In this document: in pieces, positions 27,261 through 37,774 of the stretch
Layout of the letters: every line of letters starts with the position of its first letter
How positions within the stretch are numbered: position 1 is the stretch's first letter
Assembly: GCF_029016285.1 (NCBI RefSeq)
Contig: NZ_CP091975.1
Span: 496,001-560,000, forward strand
Source: Vibrio sp. DW001
GTDB lineage: Bacteria; Pseudomonadota; Gammaproteobacteria; Enterobacterales; Vibrionaceae
DNA: 64,000 nucleotides
Reading direction: 5' to 3'
Translations under genes and position numbers: made by a program
Notes under the pieces: model-generated
Seen by the model: the letters and a program-made list of their open reading frames with translations, nothing else
The model's database searches: none
Told to the model about the DNA's origin: nothing

Positions 27261-28997
27261 ATGACAGAAATAAAACGCCGTCCTCAAATTGACCTTTCAA
27301 ACCTTCCTGATTCTATTCCTGAATTGCTTAGGCGCATCTATATCAGCAGAGGTATAGATAATATTAGCCAGCTTGAAAAATCAGTCCAAGGGTTACATTC
27401 CTATAAAGCACTTGGTGGAATAGAAAAAGCCGTAGAGCTACTTTTTACTGCTATTGAGCAGGGTAAGCGAATTATTGTTGTGGGCGATTTTGATGCCGAT
27501 GGTGCAACCAGCTCGGCATTGTCCGTACTGGCATTACGAGCACTTGGTTGTCACAACGTTGATTATCTTGTTCCTAATCGATTTGAAGATGGATATGGGC
27601 TGAGCCCGGAAGTGGTTGATCAGGCCATTGAATATAAAGCGGATGTCATCATGACTGTGGACAATGGCGTCTCCTCTATCGAAGGGGTGAGATACGCTAA
27701 ACAGAACAACATCCAAGTCATCGTTACCGATCATCATCTACCGGGAAAAGTCCTTCCCGATGTTGATGCTATGGTGAACCCGAATCTAGATACGTGCCAA
27801 TTCCCATCCAAATCTTTGGCTGGGGTTGGTGTCGCTTTTTATCTTATGCTCGCGCTTCGTGCGTTCATGAGAGAGCGAAACTGGTTCTCATTGAAAGGTA
27901 TTCCTATACCTAATCTTGCCGAGTTTCTCGATCTGGTAGCGTTAGGGACGGTTGCCGATGTAGTTTCTCTTGATGAGAATAACCGTATATTGGTTCATCA
28001 GGGTGTTCAGCGAATTCGTGCAGGAAAAGGGCGGCCTGGTATTCAAGCGTTAATTGAAGTCTCAAAGCGTGATGCGCGTCGTTTGATTGCCGCAGATTTT
28101 GGCTTTGCTTTAGGTCCAAGGATTAATGCGGCTGGGCGTTTGGATGATATGTCATTCGGTGTTGAGTTGTTGATGAGTAATAACATACACGCAGCAAGAA
28201 GAATGGCGAGTGAGTTAGATGGATTAAATCAGACCAGACGTGAAATAGAACAAGGCATGAAACAAGAAGCGATGGCTTTTTGTGAGCAGCTACAGTTTGG
28301 TGAGGATACCGAGCTTCCTTATGGGATAGTGTTGTTCCAGAGAGACTGGCATCAAGGTGTTATTGGAATTGTCGCCTCGCGAATTAAAGATGAATTTCAT
28401 CGTCCAGTCATTGCTTTCGCTGACGGTGGTGATGGTGATATAAAAGGGTCATGTCGATCCATTCCCGGGTTGCATATGCGTGATGCTCTGGACCTTTTGG
28501 ATACGACGCATCCGGGTTTAATTCTTAAATTTGGTGGCCATGCCATGGCGGCCGGTTTAACCATTAAAGAAGAGAACTTCCAAACCTTCGCGTCACTATT
28601 TGACGAGATTGTACGCAACAAGCTTGATGAGTCCGCATTGCAAGGTATTGTTTTATCTGATGGTGAATTACAGCCAGAGCAGTTCTCAATGAATACCGCT
28701 ACGGAACTTAGAGAAGGTGGCCCTTGGGGACAAAATTTTCCTGAACCTATCTTTGATGGTGAGTTTAAGTTACTGCACCAAAAATTGGTTGGTGAGAAGC
28801 ATCTGAAAATGATGGTGGAACCACTTTTCAAAGGACACCCTACCAATATAATGTTGGATGCAATCGCATTTAATGTGGATTTACGACGCTGGCCTGATGC
28901 CACTGCAAAAACAGTGAAGCTTGCTTTCAAGCTTGATATAAATGAGTTTAGAGGCAATCAGTCACTGCAGTTAATGGTTGATCATATTGATTGTTAG
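27261..28997 (+). CDS. recJ: single-strand DNA 5'-3' exonuclease RecJ
   Basis: A 578-residue DHH-family exonuclease acting in RecFOR recombination, mismatch and base-excision repair. Metal-binding motifs: VGDFDADGATSSA, a central VDNGVSS, and DHHLPG; the DHHA1 domain contains KFGGHAMAAGLTI. Length fits E. coli RecJ (577). It precedes prfB and lysS, as in E. coli. Confidence 0.97.
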   Translation: MTEIKRRPQIDLSNLPDSIPELLRRIYISRGIDNISQLEKSVQGLHSYKALGGIEKAVELLFTAIEQGKRIIVVGDFDADGATSSALSVLALRALGCHNVDYLVPNRFEDGYGLSPEVVDQAIEYKADVIMTVDNGVSSIEGVRYAKQNNIQVIVTDHHLPGKVLPDVDAMVNPNLDTCQFPSKSLAGVGVAFYLMLALRAFMRERNWFSLKGIPIPNLAEFLDLVALGTVADVVSLDENNRILVHQGVQRIRAGKGRPGIQALIEVSKRDARRLIAADFGFALGPRINAAGRLDDMSFGVELLMSNNIHAARRMASELDGLNQTRREIEQGMKQEAMAFCEQLQFGEDTELPYGIVLFQRDWHQGVIGIVASRIKDEFHRPVIAFADGGDGDIKGSCRSIPGLHMRDALDLLDTTHPGLILKFGGHAMAAGLTIKEENFQTFASLFDEIVRNKLDESALQGIVLSDGELQPEQFSMNTATELREGGPWGQNFPEPIFDGEFKLLHQKLVGEKHLKMMVEPLFKGHPTNIMLDAIAFNVDLRRWPDATAKTVKLAFKLDINEFRGNQSLQLMVDHIDC

Positions 28998-29103
28998 GCG
29001 AGTTTCATAAATGTTGGCAGTATTGCGCGTATTTCGTTCGAATAAAAAGCTTTTAGCCGAACCCTTTGGGCAGCGTTTGTTGGTGATTTCTACTGCGTTA
29101 TCA

Positions 29104-29134
29104 ATTTTAAAGGTAGAACCGCTACCTTTAAAAT
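29104..29134. repeat. palindromic element in recJ-prfB gap
   Basis: Inverted repeat ATTTTAAAGGTAG - AACCG - CTACCTTTAAAAT, with perfect 13-base arms. It lies within a 286-base gap whose composition differs from both neighbours. No T-run follows, so it is not a simple terminator. It may be part of an interspersed repeat; copies elsewhere cannot be judged from this window. Confidence 0.5.
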
Positions 29135-29283
29135 CTCTGCCTTGCATAAATGATCAACAATTCGCTGCAAAATAGCCACGAATGGCCAACAGACCCTAAT
29201 GGTATTACAATTATTCCTGTATCTTCATCACATTTTTGAGTAGAATTCTTTGGTTAAATTCTATTCATAAATGTTGAGCAAAC

Positions 29284-30382
29284 ATGTTTGAAATCAATCC
29301 TATTAAAAACCGCTTACAGGACGTGACACAGCGCACGAATATCCTGAGGGGGTATCTTTGACTATGACGCCAGAAAAGAGCGTTTAGAAGAAGTAAATGC
29401 AGAATTAGAACAACCAGATGTATGGAGCGAACCTCAGCGAGCACAATCGCTAGGCAAAGAACGTTCTTCTTTAGAGGCCGTGGTTGAGACCATTGATCTT
29501 CTTGATCAAGGTGTCGAAGATGTTGACGGTTTACTTGAGCTTGCGGTTGAAGCTGAAGACCAAGAAACCTTCGATGAAATAGAGCCTGAACTTGCCGAGC
29601 TTGAAGCCAAGTTAGAAAAACTTGAGTTCCGCCGTATGTTTTCCGGTGAGCACGACAGCTCAGATTGCTATATCGATCTTCAATCGGGCTCTGGTGGTAC
29701 TGAAGCGCAAGATTGGACCGCTATGTTACTTCGTATGTATCTTCGTTGGGCTGAATCCAAAGGCTTTAAGACCGAAGTTATTGAAGTGTCTGGAGGAGAA
29801 GTCGCTGGTTTGAAATCGGCTACTGTGCGGATATCCGGGGAATATACTTATGGTTGGTTACGCACAGAAACAGGTGTACATCGCTTGGTTCGCAAATCAC
29901 CGTTTGATTCTGGTGGTCGTCGCCATACTTCTTTTGCTTCTGCATTTATCTATCCAGAGATTGATGACAATATCGCTATCGACATTAACCCTGCAGAGCT
30001 TCGTATCGATGTATATCGTGCATCGGGTGCTGGTGGTCAGCACGTAAACACCACAGAGTCGGCGGTGCGTATTACCCACTTGCCAACCAATACAGTGGTT
30101 CAATGTCAGAATGATCGTTCGCAGCATAAAAACAAAGATCAAGCGATGAAACAGTTAAAAGCAAAACTGTTTGAGCTTGAACTACAAAAACAAAATGCAG
30201 AAAAACAAGCGAATGAAGACTCGAAATCAGATATCGGATGGGGCAGCCAAATTCGCTCTTACGTATTAGATGATTCTCGTATCAAAGATTTACGCACCGG
30301 AATTGAAAACCGTAATACACAAGCGGTTCTTGACGGTGATCTAGATAAATTTATCGAAGCCAGCCTGAAATCAGGCTTGTAA
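29284..30382 (+). CDS. prfB: peptide chain release factor 2, programmed +1 frameshift
   Basis: RF2, 365 residues after the frameshift, terminating translation at UGA and UAA. Codons 1-25 run from ATG 29284 to CTT (29356-29358); an in-frame TGA (29359-29361) follows. The site AGGGGGTATCTTTGAC, with its internal Shine-Dalgarno, drives a +1 shift over T29359, so reading resumes at GAC 29360. This is the classical autoregulation: low RF2 favours the shift. The GGQ loop (SGAGGQHVN) and the stop-codon tripeptide SPF (RKSPFDSGG) are intact. Tools that ignore the shift start the gene internally. Confidence 0.97.
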
Positions 30383-30406
30383 GCGCATTATAAAGGGCAA
30401 AATAAA

Positions 30407-31921
30407 ATGACTGAACAGGTACAACAGCCAAACGTAGAAGAGAATAAGCTGATTGCTGAGCGTCGTGCTAAATTAGATAATATCCGCACTAACTGTAAAG
30501 CAAATGGTCACCCTAACGATTTTCGTCGCGATAGTTTAGCAGGCGATATTCAAGCGCAATTCGGTGAAAAAACAAAAGAAGAGCTAGAAGAGCTGAATCA
30601 TACTGTTGCTATTGCTGGTCGTATTATGGCTAAGCGTGGTCCGTTTTTAGTGATTCAAGAAACCTCTGGCCGCATTCAAGCTTATGCTGCGAAACCGGTT
30701 CAAAATGAATTAAAAGAGAAATATCAGGGCTTAGATATCGGAGATATCGTTGGTGTAAAAGGCGCTCTACATAAATCAGGTAAAGGTGATCTTTACGTGA
30801 ATATGGAAGAGTACGTATTGCTGACAAAAGCATTACGTCCATTGCCTGAAAAATTCCACGGTTTAACCGACCAAGAGATGCGTTACCGTCAGCGTTACGT
30901 TGACCTTATTGTGAACGAAGACTCTCGTACCGCTTTCATTATCCGCTCTAAGCTGGTCACTGCAATTCGTAATTTCATGATTTCTAAGCAGTTCATGGAA
31001 GTAGAAACACCAATGATGCATGTTATCCCTGGTGGGGCAGTTGCACGTCCATTTATCACCCATCACAATGCCTTAGACATCGATATGTATCTCCGTATTG
31101 CACCTGAGCTGTATTTGAAGCGTTTAGTCGTAGGTGGTTTTGATCGCGTATTTGAAATTAACCGTAGTTTCCGTAATGAAGGGCTTTCTCCACGACATAA
31201 CCCAGAATTCACTATGATGGAATTCTACATGGCGTACGCGGATTACAACGACCTTATGGATCTGACCGAAGAGATGCTACGTACCGTGTCTTCAGAGGTG
31301 CTCGGTGCGACTTCAATGCCTTACGGTGAAGAGACGGTAGAGTTTGGTGGCACATATCCTCGAATGAGTATGTTAGAAGCGATTAAACAGTACAGCCCAG
31401 AACGCGCTGACATACAGTCTATGACTTATGATCACGTACAAGATCGTGACTTTATGGTGAATATTGCTAAGTCTTTACATATCGATGTTGAACCATTCTG
31501 GACATGTGGACAACTGCTTGAAGAGATCTTTGGTGAAACGGCTGAACCGCAACTGATGCAACCAACGTTCATTACAGAGTATCCAGCAGATATCTCGCCA
31601 CTTGCTCGTCGTAATGATGATAATACCTTTATCACCGATCGTTTTGAGTTCTTTATTGGTGGTCGTGAAGTGGCTAACGGCTTCTCAGAGCTTAATGATG
31701 CAGAAGATCAAGATGCTCGTTTTAAAGCACAGTTAGACGCAAAAGATGCTGGTGATGATGAAGCGATGTACTACGACGCCGACTATATCACGGCTCTAGA
31801 ACACGGTTTGCCACCAACAGCTGGTCAAGGTATCGGAATCGATCGTTTAGTGATGCTGTTTACTAATACGCATACTATTCGCGACGTTATCCTATTCCCA
31901 GCGATGAGACCGCAAGCGTAA
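30407..31921 (+). CDS. lysS: lysyl-tRNA synthetase, class II
   Basis: A 504-residue class II aminoacyl-tRNA synthetase. The N-terminal OB anticodon domain (about 60-150) precedes the catalytic core with motif 2 [20 protein letters not shown] and motif 3 [10 protein letters not shown]. It lies 24 bases after prfB, as in E. coli, and ends at a strong terminator. Confidence 0.98.
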   Translation: MTEQVQQPNVEENKLIAERRAKLDNIRTNCKANGHPNDFRRDSLAGDIQAQFGEKTKEELEELNHTVAIAGRIMAKRGPFLVIQETSGRIQAYAAKPVQNELKEKYQGLDIGDIVGVKGALHKSGKGDLYVNMEEYVLLTKALRPLPEKFHGLTDQEMRYRQRYVDLIVNEDSRTAFIIRSKLVTAIRNFMISKQFMEVETPMMHVIPGGAVARPFITHHNALDIDMYLRIAPELYLKRLVVGGFDRVFEINRSFRNEGLSPRHNPEFTMMEFYMAYADYNDLMDLTEEMLRTVSSEVLGATSMPYGEETVEFGGTYPRMSMLEAIKQYSPERADIQSMTYDHVQDRDFMVNIAKSLHIDVEPFWTCGQLLEEIFGETAEPQLMQPTFITEYPADISPLARRNDDNTFITDRFEFFIGGREVANGFSELNDAEDQDARFKAQLDAKDAGDDEAMYYDADYITALEHGLPPTAGQGIGIDRLVMLFTNTHTIRDVILFPAMRPQA

Positions 31922-31939
31922 TTACTGCAGTGAATTGAA

Positions 31940-31974
31940 GATAAGACCACCGCCAATGCGGTGGTCTTATCTTT
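31940..31974 (+). terminator. lysS terminator
   Basis: Perfect hairpin GATAAGACCACCGC-caat-GCGGTGGTCTTATC followed by TTTTG, 19 bases after the lysS stop. Confidence 0.9.
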
Positions 31975-32013
31975 TGTACCGATGTTAATGTCGTGTTTTC
32001 GAGAATATAATTC

Positions 32014-32388
32014 ATGGAATATCAATTTGTTAAAGGTCTAACGGGTGAGTACCGCATTAAGTGCAGTATGGGGCACGAGGTGATTGGTCGTTGGTTAGAA
32101 CAAGAAATATACACCGATAAAGTCCGTATTGCGTCACTACTTGTGGCAATTGAGCAGATAAAATCAGAAGATTCCCAAGAGTATTCTCTGCTCGGTAAAG
32201 AAATCAGCATTGTCATTCGACGAGACGAAGTGACCGTTCAAGAAAACGCATTAACGCATGAAGATGATACGTTGCATGACAGCGAATTCGATTTTTATGA
32301 CTGTGAGAGCGACGCCGGTTGTGGTTTTGAAGATTTTGAGCAACTCATACAGTCGTGGTGTGATTTCATTAGGTATAACGCTAAGTAA
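32014..32388 (+). CDS. yacL: UPF0231 family protein YacL
   Basis: A 124-residue acidic cytoplasmic protein matching E. coli YacL: MEYQFVKGLTGEYRIKCSMGHEVIGRWL at the start, and the acidic DDTLHDSEFDFYDCESDAGCGFEDF block before the C-terminus. Function is unknown in any organism I know of. It lies between lysS and an MFS permease. Confidence 0.9.
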   Translation: MEYQFVKGLTGEYRIKCSMGHEVIGRWLEQEIYTDKVRIASLLVAIEQIKSEDSQEYSLLGKEISIVIRRDEVTVQENALTHEDDTLHDSEFDFYDCESDAGCGFEDFEQLIQSWCDFIRYNAK

Positions 32389-32431
32389 TCGTCCTCAGTT
32401 CAAGCCAAATAACGTTTCGCTAAAGGGTATC

Positions 32432-33646
32432 ATGAGTAGCTATTTCCATTTCATTCGCCAGCAATGGCCGTTATTGTCATTTGGTTTTTTGACCGTATTC
32501 ATTGGAAATGTCGGACAGTCTTTCTTCCTAAGTTGGTTTGGCGCAGACATCCAAAAAGACTTAGCCTTGTCGGCGACTGATTACGGAATGATATATGCTA
32601 TCGCAACGCTTTGTAGCAGCATGACTATTATGTTGGTTGGCGGATTAGTCGATAAGTGGAATGTTCGTCGTTTTGTTACGCTTGTCGCCGTCATATTAGT
32701 AATAGCGTGTGTCGTTATGTCTTACGTTATTTCTCCCATCATGCTATTTTTTGCCTTTTTTATGTTGAGATTAACGGGGCAAGGTTTACTTCCTCATACC
32801 GCACAGACCACTATGATTCGTTCATATTCCCATCAAAGAGGAAAAGCGATTAGCTTAGCGTCTAGTGGTGTCGCATTAGGTGAAGTGATTCTACCTATCG
32901 TTGTAGTGCTATTAATTAGCTGGCTAGGTTGGCGGTCAAGCTGGCTCGTCTTTGCAGTGATAGTGGCTTTTGCTTACTTACCGCTTGCACACATTCTGTT
33001 GGCTAAATCGCCTCACATTAAACCTAATGTTAAGAAAACCAATGTTCAGGGAAATGCGGATAATAAAAGTGGTCGGCGACACGTGCTATCAGATTGGCGA
33101 TTTTGGGCGATTTTACCTGCGGTTATGGCTGCGCCTTTCGTCGTGACTGGCGTGTTTATACAGCAAAATTTTCTGTTAACACAAAAAGAGTGGGCACCGA
33201 GCTTATTGGCAAACAGTTTTATTGCTTACGGTACCATGCATTGGTTGAGCTCGATGGTGACCGGAAGTTTGGTAGACAAGTACAGTGCGAAGCATTTACT
33301 TCCTTTCATGATAATCCCTTTGTTTTTTGGATTATGCGTACTTTCCGTATTCAACCAAAGCTGGTCAGCCGTCGTATTTATGACGTTATTTGGTATGGGG
33401 ATTGGAGTGTCGGGTCCGGTGATAAACGCACTGTGGGCTGAAGTTTATGGAACCGAAAACATCGGTGCAATCCGTTCTATGATGACCTCACTGATGATTT
33501 TTGCTACCGCCGCTGCGCCGTGGATTTTCGGTTTCTTCATCGAACTTGGTTGGAGTGAGCGCATGCTATTTGGTGCCCTTTCAATGGTTATTTTCTTTAT
33601 TGGAATGATGGTACTGCCTGCTTACCGAGCGTATCTAAAGCGATAA
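32432..33646 (+). CDS. MFS transporter
   Basis: A 404-residue permease with about twelve helices and the loop motif GGLVDKWNVRRF between helices 2 and 3. The substrate is unknown. I used ATG 32432, which has AAAGGG just upstream; the same frame is open upstream into yacL without support. A hairpin (AAGCGATAAC / GTTATCGCTT, 33639-33675) follows the stop and may be a weak terminator between this gene and the convergent araC-type gene. Confidence 0.85.
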   Translation: MSSYFHFIRQQWPLLSFGFLTVFIGNVGQSFFLSWFGADIQKDLALSATDYGMIYAIATLCSSMTIMLVGGLVDKWNVRRFVTLVAVILVIACVVMSYVISPIMLFFAFFMLRLTGQGLLPHTAQTTMIRSYSHQRGKAISLASSGVALGEVILPIVVVLLISWLGWRSSWLVFAVIVAFAYLPLAHILLAKSPHIKPNVKKTNVQGNADNKSGRRHVLSDWRFWAILPAVMAAPFVVTGVFIQQNFLLTQKEWAPSLLANSFIAYGTMHWLSSMVTGSLVDKYSAKHLLPFMIIPLFFGLCVLSVFNQSWSAVVFMTLFGMGIGVSGPVINALWAEVYGTENIGAIRSMMTSLMIFATAAAPWIFGFFIELGWSERMLFGALSMVIFFIGMMVLPAYRAYLKR

Positions 33647-33700
33647 CGCTATCCAAACTTGGAAGGTTATCGCTTATTAGGGTCTAACTGTGAGGGCCAA

Positions 33701-34564
33701 TTAGGCCAACGGTAGGTAGATCTTTGTGACTAATTCATTTTCATTCACTTCATGAACAAAGTTCATATATTGGAAGAAACAAGGGAAATCTCTTAGATTT
33801 TGGCCACTTTTGGGCAACCATTGTTGGTATAAATAATAGACTGTGTCGCTTATGGAATCATGGCTACCATGATGAATTGCCAAAGCACATCGACCCGATG
33901 GAATGATCCCCGCTTTTACGCCAAACTCATTTTCTGGGACCGCACCTTCATGGCTTCCACAGATCTCAAATCGAAAACCTTGTTCTACGATATCATTTGG
34001 GTCACTGTAGGGAACACCAAAGGTTTCACTGTTCTTAATAGGGGATAGGCCAGTAGATTTTCTCCATGCGATAAACTTACTCGCCGTATCATAAACCTTT
34101 TGAGGGTTACCTTTGTGTTCTATAAGGGCAACAGGTCTTTCGTCAAAATCGATAACGTTAACGTCCATTATTTTATCTCCGTTAATAGGTGGATTAAATT
34201 CATATTTTGAGTGCCAAAATGGCCACTCCGGACGACGTCTAAATTGAGAAGGCGATTGCTCAAATATCCTTGAAAATGCACGTGAAAATGCTTCTGGGCT
34301 ATCGAAATGAGCTTCATAGGCGATATCTGTAATACTTTGTTCTGGTTCAAACACTAACCGAAACGAAGCACGTTTCATTCGACTAAGCTGAACAAATTGG
34401 ATAACACTTAATCCCATATAGGATTTAAAAATACGATGAAAATGAAATTTTGAGCATGCAGCTACGCGGCTTAACAGTTCAAGTGACATATCGTTATCTA
34501 AGTTACTACTGATATAATCGCAAACTCTTGTTATCTGTTTTTTATGGCATCCAGAAATATTCAT
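33701..34564 (-). CDS. AraC-family regulator with GyrI-like domain
   Basis: A 287-residue transcription factor. The N-terminal two-HTH AraC domain covers about residues 8-108 (VAACSKFHFHRIFKSYMG in the first HTH, EAHFDSPEAFSRAFSRIF in the second). A GyrI/Rob-like effector-binding domain spans about 130-287. This order (HTH first, GyrI second) is that of Rob and SbmC-fused regulators, which often respond to drugs or amphiphiles. It could control the convergent MFS gene next to it, but no operator is evident. Confidence 0.88.
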   Translation of the reverse strand: MNISGCHKKQITRVCDYISSNLDNDMSLELLSRVAACSKFHFHRIFKSYMGLSVIQFVQLSRMKRASFRLVFEPEQSITDIAYEAHFDSPEAFSRAFSRIFEQSPSQFRRRPEWPFWHSKYEFNPPINGDKIMDVNVIDFDERPVALIEHKGNPQKVYDTASKFIAWRKSTGLSPIKNSETFGVPYSDPNDIVEQGFRFEICGSHEGAVPENEFGVKAGIIPSGRCALAIHHGSHDSISDTVYYLYQQWLPKSGQNLRDFPCFFQYMNFVHEVNENELVTKIYLPLA

Positions 34565-34760
34565 TTTTTCTCTATGTGCTTTTATCGTCTCATTGACCTA
34601 AATGTGTAACAAACATTAGCGCATTCAGGTTAATTTAGAAGTCACGCAAATGATACTGTTAGATAAACGCAGATACCTGATTGAGATTGCGGTATTTTTT
34701 TAATTTTCCTCTGCCAATCCCTCTGTATTCATACTCCAATTCAACGTTGAAATTATAACC

Positions 34761-34777
34761 TGCACAAATTTGGGGCT
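34761..34777 (+). promoter_or_regulatory. possible weak NtrC site, distal
   Basis: TGCACA-AATTT-GGGGCT partly matches the NtrC consensus TGCACC-N5-GGTGCA. It lies 50 bp (about five helical turns) upstream of the strong site at 34808-34830, as expected for paired enhancer sites. Confidence 0.3.
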
Positions 34778-34807
34778 TGCTCTATTCCTGCCTTAATTTA
34801 GTGAGTC

Positions 34808-34830
34808 TTGCGCACCAATACGGTGCGCAA
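34808..34830 (+). promoter_or_regulatory. NtrC enhancer site upstream of glnK-amtB
   Basis: Perfect inverted repeat TTGCGCACC-aatac-GGTGCGCAA, fitting the NtrC (GlnG) consensus GCACC-N5-GGTGC. It lies about 95 bp upstream of the predicted sigma-54 start site. Otherwise the 34565-34948 gap holds only the promoter below. Confidence 0.75.
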
Positions 34831-34861
34831 ATTAGAGCTTGTTTTGTTTTTAAACACTTAA

Positions 34862-35287
<426 letters not shown>

Positions 35288-35305
35288 GGGATTGGAGAAT
35301 ATATA

Positions 35306-36535
35306 ATGGAACTATTAACTACAGTAACTGAACTTCGTTACGCACTGGACACTTTTTTCTTCTTAATTTCAGGTGCGTTGGTCATGTGGATGGCAGCCGG
35401 TTTTGCCATGTTAGAAGCGGGCCTTGTTCGTTCAAAGAACACCACCGAAATTTTAACGAAGAACTTCGTACTTTATGCTATCGCTTGTACCATGTTTTTG
35501 TTGATTGGCTACAACATCATGTATGTAGACAATACTGAAGGTGGCATCATTCCTTCGATTGGTGCACTCATCGGCTCACAAGGTGAAGGCGCAGATCACT
35601 CTCTAGAATCAGATTTCTTCTTCCAAGTTGTATTCGTGGCGACATCAATGTCAGTGGTTTCGGGTGCGGTTGCTGAACGTATGAAACTATGGGCGTTCTT
35701 AATCTTCTCTGTTGTTCTTACGGGGGTTATCTATCCTGTTGAAGGATACTGGACTTGGGGTGGTGGTTTCCTTGCTGCTGCTGGTTTTAGTGACTTTGCT
35801 GGCTCTGGTATTGTACACATGGCCGGTGCGGCAGCGGCGTTAGCGGGTGTATTACTACTCGGTGCTCGTAAAGGCAAATATGGTAAGAACGGTGAAGTTC
35901 ACCCAATACCAGGTTCAAATATGCCGCTTGCTACACTCGGTACATTTATCCTTTGGTTCGGTTGGTTCGGCTTTAACGGTGGTTCTCAGTTAATGCTTTC
36001 TGACTTTGAAAACGCAACAGCGGTTGGTCAAATATTCCTAAACACAAACGCAGCCGCAGCCGCAGGTGCTATTGCCGCTCTACTAGTGTGTAAAACAACA
36101 TGGGGTAAGGCCGATTTAACGATGATTTTGAATGGTGCCTTAGCCGGTCTTGTCGCGATTACTGCTGACCCTCTATCCCCATCACCTGTTGCCGCGATTA
36201 TTATCGGTGTAGTGGCAGGCGCACTCGTTGTATTCTCTATCATCGCGTTTGATAAAATCAAGATTGATGATCCAGTAGGCGCCATCTCGGTACACGGTGT
36301 ATGTGGTCTATTTGGTCTATTGGTTGTTCCTGTAAGTAATGCAGATGCAACATTTGGAGCTCAGCTTCTTGGTGCCGCAGTCATCTTTGCTTGGGTATTC
36401 GGAGCAAGCCTAGTGGTTTGGGCTGTACTGAAAGCGACGACAGGTATCCGAGTGACTGAAGATGAAGAGATGGAAGGTATGGACATGCACGATTGTGGTG
36501 TTGGTGCTTACCCAGAGTTTGTTTCTCTCAAATAA
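35306..36535 (+). CDS. amtB: ammonium transporter AmtB
   Basis: A 409-residue channel-like ammonium transporter with eleven helices. The pore histidines lie in VHMAGAAAALAG and ISVHGVCGLFG; the family motif ALVMWMAAGFAMLEAGLVRSKN opens helix 1. There is no obvious cleavable signal. It is in operon with glnK, and a strong terminator follows. Confidence 0.97.
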   Translation: MELLTTVTELRYALDTFFFLISGALVMWMAAGFAMLEAGLVRSKNTTEILTKNFVLYAIACTMFLLIGYNIMYVDNTEGGIIPSIGALIGSQGEGADHSLESDFFFQVVFVATSMSVVSGAVAERMKLWAFLIFSVVLTGVIYPVEGYWTWGGGFLAAAGFSDFAGSGIVHMAGAAAALAGVLLLGARKGKYGKNGEVHPIPGSNMPLATLGTFILWFGWFGFNGGSQLMLSDFENATAVGQIFLNTNAAAAAGAIAALLVCKTTWGKADLTMILNGALAGLVAITADPLSPSPVAAIIIGVVAGALVVFSIIAFDKIKIDDPVGAISVHGVCGLFGLLVVPVSNADATFGAQLLGAAVIFAWVFGASLVVWAVLKATTGIRVTEDEEMEGMDMHDCGVGAYPEFVSLK

Positions 36536-36575
36536 TCGTCATTAGATCTTATAAGTAATAACAATTCGTAATATC

Positions 36576-36602
36576 AAACCCGCCCTTGTGGCGGGTTTTT
36601 CT
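36576..36602 (+). terminator. glnK-amtB terminator
   Basis: AAACCCGCC-cttgt-GGCGGGTTT followed by TTCTTTTG. Confidence 0.85.
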
Positions 36603-36655
36603 TTTGTTTGTTGATATTTATCATTGCAGAAACTATTTTTTTAAATATAATAGCG

Positions 36656-36674
36656 AACGATAACTATTATCATT
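36656..36674 (+). promoter_or_regulatory. Fur box upstream of fbpA
   Basis: AACGATAACTATTATCATT matches 16 of the 18 defined positions of the 19-base Fur consensus AATGATAATNATTATCATT. It lies 25 bases before the fbpA ATG, so iron repression is expected. Confidence 0.85.
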
Positions 36675-36698
36675 TGCATCTATATTTAAGGAATTACG

Positions 36699-37712
36699 AT
36701 GAAAAAAGTGCTATCTCTTTCTGTCCTGGCTTTGGTTTCTATTAGCTCACCTACTTTTGCTGCCGAAGAGGTAAATGTTTATTCTTATCGTCAACCGTTC
36801 TTGGTTGAACCAATGTTTAACGAATTTACCAAAGAAACAGGCATCAAAGTTAACGTTAAATTTGCTAAGAAAGGTTTGGCAGAGAAGCTACAACAGGAAG
36901 GTGAGTATAGCCCTGCAGATGTAATTTTAACGACGGACATTAGCCGCTTAGCGGAATTAGTTGTAAAAGATGTCGTTCAGCCAGTACAAAATGATGTGAT
37001 TGAACAAAACGTGCCTGCACAATACAGAGACAGCAAAGATGAGTGGTTCGCTCTAACGCTGCGCAGCCGTAATGTCTATTCTTCTCGCGATCGTGTGGGT
37101 AAGTTAGGTGCAGAATTCGATTATGCAGATTTAGCGAATCCAGAATATAAAGGTAAAATCTGTACACGTTCTGGTAAGCATGCTTACAATGTTTCCCTTG
37201 TTTCTGCGATGATAGCGCATAAGGGTGAAGCGGAAACCAAAACATGGTTAGAAGGTGTTAAAGCGAATCTAGCACGTAAACCTCAAGGTAACGATCGAGG
37301 CCAAGTAAAAGCCATCAAAGAAGGTCTATGTGATGTTTCATTAGGTAATAGCTATTACCTAGGTAAAATGGTTAACGATAAAGAGCAAAAAGCATGGGCT
37401 GATGCTGTCTATATTAACTACCCGAATCAAAATACCACCGGTACTCATGTCAATGTAAGCGGCATGGCAATGGCTAAGTATTCTCCAAACAAAGAGAATG
37501 CGGTAAAACTGATGGAATTCCTAACTGGCGATATTGCTCAAAAAATGTATGCTGAAGTGAACTTCGAATACCCAGTTAAAGAAGGTGTGAAGCGATCTGA
37601 ACTTGTCGCATCTTGGGGTGATTTCAAAGCAGATGATCTTGCATTAGAAGAGATTGCTGCCAATCATAGTAAAGCGGTAAAATTATTGGACGAAGTGAAG
37701 TTTGACCTTTAA
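36699..37712 (+). CDS. fbpA: iron(III) ABC transporter, periplasmic binding protein
   Basis: A 337-residue ferric-binding protein with signal peptide MKKVLSLSVLALVSISSPTFA. The mature start EEVNVYSYRQPFL and the paired-tyrosine region LGNSYYLGKMV (iron ligands in FbpA/FutA proteins) identify the family. It delivers Fe3+ to the FbpBC importer encoded next. A Fur box precedes it. Confidence 0.94.
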   Translation: MKKVLSLSVLALVSISSPTFAAEEVNVYSYRQPFLVEPMFNEFTKETGIKVNVKFAKKGLAEKLQQEGEYSPADVILTTDISRLAELVVKDVVQPVQNDVIEQNVPAQYRDSKDEWFALTLRSRNVYSSRDRVGKLGAEFDYADLANPEYKGKICTRSGKHAYNVSLVSAMIAHKGEAETKTWLEGVKANLARKPQGNDRGQVKAIKEGLCDVSLGNSYYLGKMVNDKEQKAWADAVYINYPNQNTTGTHVNVSGMAMAKYSPNKENAVKLMEFLTGDIAQKMYAEVNFEYPVKEGVKRSELVASWGDFKADDLALEEIAANHSKAVKLLDEVKFDL

Positions 37713-37774
37713 TGGTCTTATGGAAATAGGCGACATTTTAAATCGAGTGCAGTAATTTTTATGTTGTTGTATAA

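Noticed and set aside
28397..28957. 186-codon minus-strand frame inside recJ
   Set aside because: It is an antisense shadow of a well-conserved RecJ; composition is Ser/Pro-rich as expected for such shadows.
29480..30382. prfB read as starting within the second frame
   Set aside because: The upstream 25 codons, the in-frame TGA and the AGGGGGTATCTTTGAC context show that the real start is 29284 with a programmed frameshift.
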